From an uncultured Bacteroidia bacterium (lineage in GTDB: Bacteria > Bacteroidota > Bacteroidia > Bacteroidales > UBA932), in the NCBI GenBank assembly GCA_902778105.1, contig CACYWN010000019.1:1-54006 (forward strand): DNA of 54,006 nt. Direction: 5' to 3'. This document shows, piece by piece, positions 51,146-54,006 of this stretch. The notes under the pieces are model-generated. The model did not search any database and was not told where the DNA came from. It saw nothing but the letters and a program-made list of their open reading frames with translations. Position 1 is the first letter of the stretch, and each line of letters begins with the position of its first letter. Position numbers and translations under genes: made by a program.

Positions 51146-52093
51146 ATGATGAAAAAATGGCTTTCGATCCTTGCTGCCGCCCTGTCGGGGCTGGCTGCTG
51201 CCGCTCAGGAATACGGGGTTGTGGACATTTCCGTCTGCAATCTGCGTGCGACGCCTGATTATGATGCCGAGATGGTGTCCCAGGCCCTTCTCGGAACTCC
51301 GGTGCATATCCTCCAGCTTGCAGACAAGAACGGCTGGCCGCAGGTGCAGACGCCGGACACCTATACCGGCTGGGTCCATAAGGACGGGATCACCCTGCTC
51401 TCCTTTGAGGAGTACCACGCTTGGAACCAGGCGCCGAAGGTCGTCATCACCGCCTTGACGGGGATTGTCCATGCAGGTCCTACCGAGCGTTCGGCCACTG
51501 TTTCCGACGTGGTGGCGGGAGACCGGCTCAAGGATCTGGGCCGGAGCGGATGCTGGCTCAAAGTGGGCTTTCCGGACGGAAGGACCGGTTATGTGCACAA
51601 GGATGTGGGACAACCGGAGGCGTTTTGGCGAAGGAAACTGGAACGCACCCCGGAAGCTATCCTCGAATCGGCCTACTCGATGCTCGGATTCCCGTATATC
51701 TGGGCGGGAATGTCCTCGAAGGGAACGGACTGCAGCGGGTTCGTCCGCGCCGTGCTTTTCATGCATGACATCATCATTCCCCGGGATGCCGGGCCCCAGG
51801 CGCAGACAGGTGAACGTATCTACGGGACCCGGGATCTCCAACCCGGTGACCTGGTCTTTTTCGGCCGGAAAGACACCGCTGCCCCCAGGGTGTCCCATGT
51901 CGGCATCTATATCGGCGACGGACGGTTCATCCATTCGCTGGGACTCGTCAAGATTGCCAGTTTCCGACCGGATGATCCACTCTATGATGCATACAACAGC
52001 GGACGTTATCTGTTCGCCAGCCGTATCCTTCCCTATATCGACAAGGAGGAAGGGCTGAATACGACCCTGACGAACCCTTATTACCTGGAATAG
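51146..52093 (+). CDS. Secreted NlpC/P60 murein peptide hydrolase with SH3 domains
   Basis: 315 residues: signal peptide (WLSILAAALSGLAAAAQ), two SH3-like domains (about 22-90 and 95-155) and an NlpC/P60 domain (about 165-290). Catalytic Cys196 in GTDCSGFVRA, His251 in VSHVGIYIG, and a polar residue in GDGRFIHS. The architecture resembles YkfC, which cleaves the gamma-D-Glu to diaminopimelate bond of murein peptides. The next gene is an L-Ala-D/L-Glu epimerase, so the product L-Ala-D-Glu would be its substrate. Start chosen at the first of two ATG codons. Confidence 0.9.
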   Translation: MMKKWLSILAAALSGLAAAAQEYGVVDISVCNLRATPDYDAEMVSQALLGTPVHILQLADKNGWPQVQTPDTYTGWVHKDGITLLSFEEYHAWNQAPKVVITALTGIVHAGPTERSATVSDVVAGDRLKDLGRSGCWLKVGFPDGRTGYVHKDVGQPEAFWRRKLERTPEAILESAYSMLGFPYIWAGMSSKGTDCSGFVRAVLFMHDIIIPRDAGPQAQTGERIYGTRDLQPGDLVFFGRKDTAAPRVSHVGIYIGDGRFIHSLGLVKIASFRPDDPLYDAYNSGRYLFASRILPYIDKEEGLNTTLTNPYYLE

Positions 52094-52097
52094 TCCC

Positions 52098-53282
52098 ATG
52101 AAGCAGAACAGACGTGATTTCCTGAAAGCCGCGGGTCTGGCCGCGCTGGGAGCCGGACTCGTAATCGGATGCGGGCCCAGGCGAAAGGAGACGGAGGAAC
52201 CGGTAGAGGAACCTGTCGAAGAACCTGTGGCGGAGGAGCCGGTCCAACCGGCCGGTCCCAGCCGGATGGAGTTGGGCTTCGAGCCTTATGAGCTGCAGTT
52301 GCAGCATACCTTTACCGTTTCATCCTACAGCCGGAACACGACGCCGGGTGTCCAGGTGGCGGTTAACTATCAAGGATTTACAGGCTATGGCGAAGCCTCG
52401 ATGCCGCCCTATCTGGGCCAGAGCGTCGAATCCGTGACCGGGTTTCTGAAAAGGGTAAACCTGAAACAGTTCGCCGATCCGTTCTGCCTGGATGACATCC
52501 TCACCTATGTCGACAGCCTCTCCCCGGGCGATTCCGCTGCCAAGGCCGCCGTGGACATCGCCCTGCACGACCTGGTGGGGAAGATGCTCGGCGCTCCCTG
52601 GTACCGGATCTGGGGATATGATCCCGCCAAGGCGCCGGCGACGACCTTCACCATCGGCATCGATACGCCGGAAGTGGTCCGGGAGAAGACGCTGGAGTGC
52701 GCCGGAAAGTTCCGGATCCTGAAAGTGAAGGTAGGCCTGGATACGGACAAGCAGATGATCGAGACCATCCGCAGCGTCACGGACGTCCCGCTCGCCGTGG
52801 ATGCGAACCAGGGCTGGACCGACCGCTTCAAGGCGCTGGATATGATCTACTGGCTCCGGGACCATGGGGTGAAGATGGTGGAGCAACCGCTGCCGGTGGA
52901 TCGGGTGGACGACCAGGCCTGGCTGAACGAGCGCAGTCCGCTGCCGCTCTTTGCCGACGAGTCCATCCAGCGGCTTGCCGACGTTCCACGGATGAAAGGG
53001 CTCTTCTCCGGCATCAATATCAAGCTGATGAAATGCACGGGCATGCGCGAGGCGCACCGGATGGTGGAAGTCGCACGTGCGCTGGACATGCAGGTCATGC
53101 TGGGCTGCATGACCGAGACATCCTGCGGCATTTCCGCCGCCGCCCAACTCTCTCCGGCCGTCGATTTTGCGGACCTGGACGGCAATCTGCTCATTTCCAA
53201 TGACCTCTTCTCCGGAGTAACCGTCGAGCAGGGGCGGCTGGTCCTTCCCGACCGTCCCGGCATCGGGGTGGTGAAGTTGTAG
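52098..53282 (+). CDS. Exported L-Ala-D/L-Glu dipeptide epimerase (Tat lipoprotein)
   Basis: 394 residues. The N-terminus NRRDFLKAAGLAALGAGL is a twin-arginine signal, and VIGCGP is a lipobox, so the protein is probably a Tat-exported lipoprotein. A Glu/Pro repeat linker (EEPVEEPVEEPVAEEP) follows. The enolase-superfamily domain has the catalytic KxK (Lys209, Lys211 in LKVKVG), metal ligands Asp235 (VDANQGW), Glu262 (VEQPLP) and Asp287 (ADES), and Lys309 (NIKLMK). Family enzymes interconvert L-Ala-D-Glu and L-Ala-L-Glu in murein recycling and are normally cytosolic. It is four bases after the NlpC/P60 gene. Confidence 0.9.
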   Translation: MKQNRRDFLKAAGLAALGAGLVIGCGPRRKETEEPVEEPVEEPVAEEPVQPAGPSRMELGFEPYELQLQHTFTVSSYSRNTTPGVQVAVNYQGFTGYGEASMPPYLGQSVESVTGFLKRVNLKQFADPFCLDDILTYVDSLSPGDSAAKAAVDIALHDLVGKMLGAPWYRIWGYDPAKAPATTFTIGIDTPEVVREKTLECAGKFRILKVKVGLDTDKQMIETIRSVTDVPLAVDANQGWTDRFKALDMIYWLRDHGVKMVEQPLPVDRVDDQAWLNERSPLPLFADESIQRLADVPRMKGLFSGINIKLMKCTGMREAHRMVEVARALDMQVMLGCMTETSCGISAAAQLSPAVDFADLDGNLLISNDLFSGVTVEQGRLVLPDRPGIGVVKL

Positions 53283-53299
53283 AACCGGCAATGAGTGTC

Positions 53300-53380
53300 G
53301 GAGATGTCCCGAAAACGCGGACATCTCCGTCAATAACCCGGATAAAATGAAGGAGGTGTCCGCGTTTTCGGGACACCTCC
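53300..53380. repeat. Doublet of 29-bp hairpins between convergent genes
   Basis: Hairpin 1 at 53300-53328: GGAGATGTCC, 9-base loop, GGACATCTCC. Hairpin 2 at 53352-53380: GGAGGTGTCC, 9-base loop, GGACACCTCC. The loops are reverse complements of each other, and the A/T to G/C arm difference is compensatory. The gap is 23 bases. It lies between the epimerase stop and the pnp stop and could act as a bidirectional terminator, though no long T tract follows. Confidence 0.8.
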
Positions 53381-53405
53381 AGCACTTTATCAGGGATGGA
53401 CGCTG

Positions 53406-54006
53406 TTAGAACACGTCCGGCTCGTTGTTCTGCTCGGGAGCGGATTCCTCGAAGCGGGGCTTGCGGGGGGTGTTGCCTTCCCGGCGCGGACCGCGGTCGT
53501 TTCCGCCGTTGCGGTTGCCGTTACGGTCACCTTCGCGGCGCTGGCCACCTTCCCGGCGGGAACTGCGCTCACCGCCTTCGCGGCGAGGTCCGCGGTCGCC
53601 ACCTTCGCGGCGAGGTCCACGCTCGCGCTTGGGCTCCACGTAGCCTTCCGGTTTCTCGGTGAGTGCGCGCATGGACAGGCGCATCTTGCCGGTCTTGGCA
53701 TCGATCTCGAGGAGTTTTACATCCACCTCGTCGCCCACCTTCAGGACGTCCTCGACCTTCTCGGTCTTGTTCCAGGCGATCTCGCTCACGTGCAGAAGGC
53801 CTTCCTTGCCCGGGAGGATCTCGATGAAGGCGCCGAACTCAAGGATCGAGACAACCTTTCCGTGGTAGACCTTACCGGCCTCCGGAACGGCGCAGATATC
53901 CTTGATGCGCTGCAGGGTGGCATCCATCGCGGCCTTGTCCACGCCGAAGATGTCCACGACACCCTTCGTGGTGCCGTCGCCCTTGCCGGCGTCGACTTCC
54001 TCGATG
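53406..54006 (-). CDS. pnp: Polyribonucleotide nucleotidyltransferase, C-terminal part
   Basis: Partial: the 5' end lies beyond the window. PNPase degrades RNA 3' to 5' by phosphorolysis. Visible are the end of the KH domain (VDIFGVDKAAMDATLQRIKDICAVPEAG), the S1 domain (GKVYHGKVVSILEFGAFIEILPGKEGLLHVSEIAW... MRLSMRALTE), and a C-terminal tail of about 70 residues rich in Arg, Gly and Glu (repeats like GPRREGGDR) ending in EQNNEPDVF. The tail is probably disordered and RNA-binding. Reading frame stays open to the window end. Confidence 0.93.
   Translation of the reverse strand, partial: IEEVDAGKGDGTTKGVVDIFGVDKAAMDATLQRIKDICAVPEAGKVYHGKVVSILEFGAFIEILPGKEGLLHVSEIAWNKTEKVEDVLKVGDEVDVKLLEIDAKTGKMRLSMRALTEKPEGYVEPKRERGPRREGGDRGPRREGGERSSRREGGQRREGDRNGNRNGGNDRGPRREGNTPRKPRFEESAPEQNNEPDVF

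Overview
The window looks like chromosome from a member of the Bacteroidota, probably a fairly GC-rich Bacteroidales. Three things point that way: many promoters of the Bacteroidota type (TTTG or TTG, about 20 bases, then TAnnTTTG), few Shine-Dalgarno sequences, and families typical of the phylum (DUF4783 protein, FISUMP domain, a DksA-like protein that has lost its zinc cysteines, a GT3-type glycogen synthase). A genus cannot be named from sequence alone.

Layout. 1-1048 (minus): efp and a secreted DUF4783 protein. 1113-12971 (plus): housekeeping genes rlmH, a very large orphan sensor kinase, engB, prs, a small Cys-rich membrane protein, a membrane PHP phosphoesterase with an EptA-like transferase, der, nadE and an acyltransferase. 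13075-13736: a HigB/HigA toxin-antitoxin pair closed by a strong terminator. 13800-27062: one long co-directional run, xseA-xseB-glgB-debranching enzyme-GT4-GH57-(glycogen synthase::phosphorylase fusion)-ribF. This is a glycogen locus with no glgC or glgA; synthesis and breakdown are fused into one 1410-residue protein. 27063-33298 is an accessory island: AT-richer DNA, a degenerate subtilase with a FISUMP domain, and a convergent 1100-residue P-loop NTPase. 33465-41162: greA, hinT, a thioredoxin-fold lipoprotein without CXXC, tsaB, cvpA, ileS, a dksA-like gene and lspA. 41206-43822: tRNA-Ser(UGA), a membrane protein/wHTH pair, and a REP-associated tyrosine transposase (RAYT) flanked by palindromic repeats. 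43823-54006: an S9 peptidase, a substrate-binding protein coupled to a PP2C phosphatase, tRNA-Ser(CGA), gtrA, nhaC, a murein-peptide module (NlpC/P60 plus an exported epimerase), and the 3' part of pnp.

The most striking structure is around the RAYT. Five 32-bp palindromes, each with 8-bp arms and a 16-bp centre, are separated by exactly 19 bp (period 51 bp): two on one side of the gene and three on the other, with compensatory arm changes. Other small repeats have entered coding genes in frame: a 119-bp palindromic element in ribF and copies of a 29-bp motif in ileS. A second hairpin doublet lies between the epimerase gene and pnp. Together these suggest a genome shaped by several families of small palindromic repeats, with one family probably mobilised by the RAYT.
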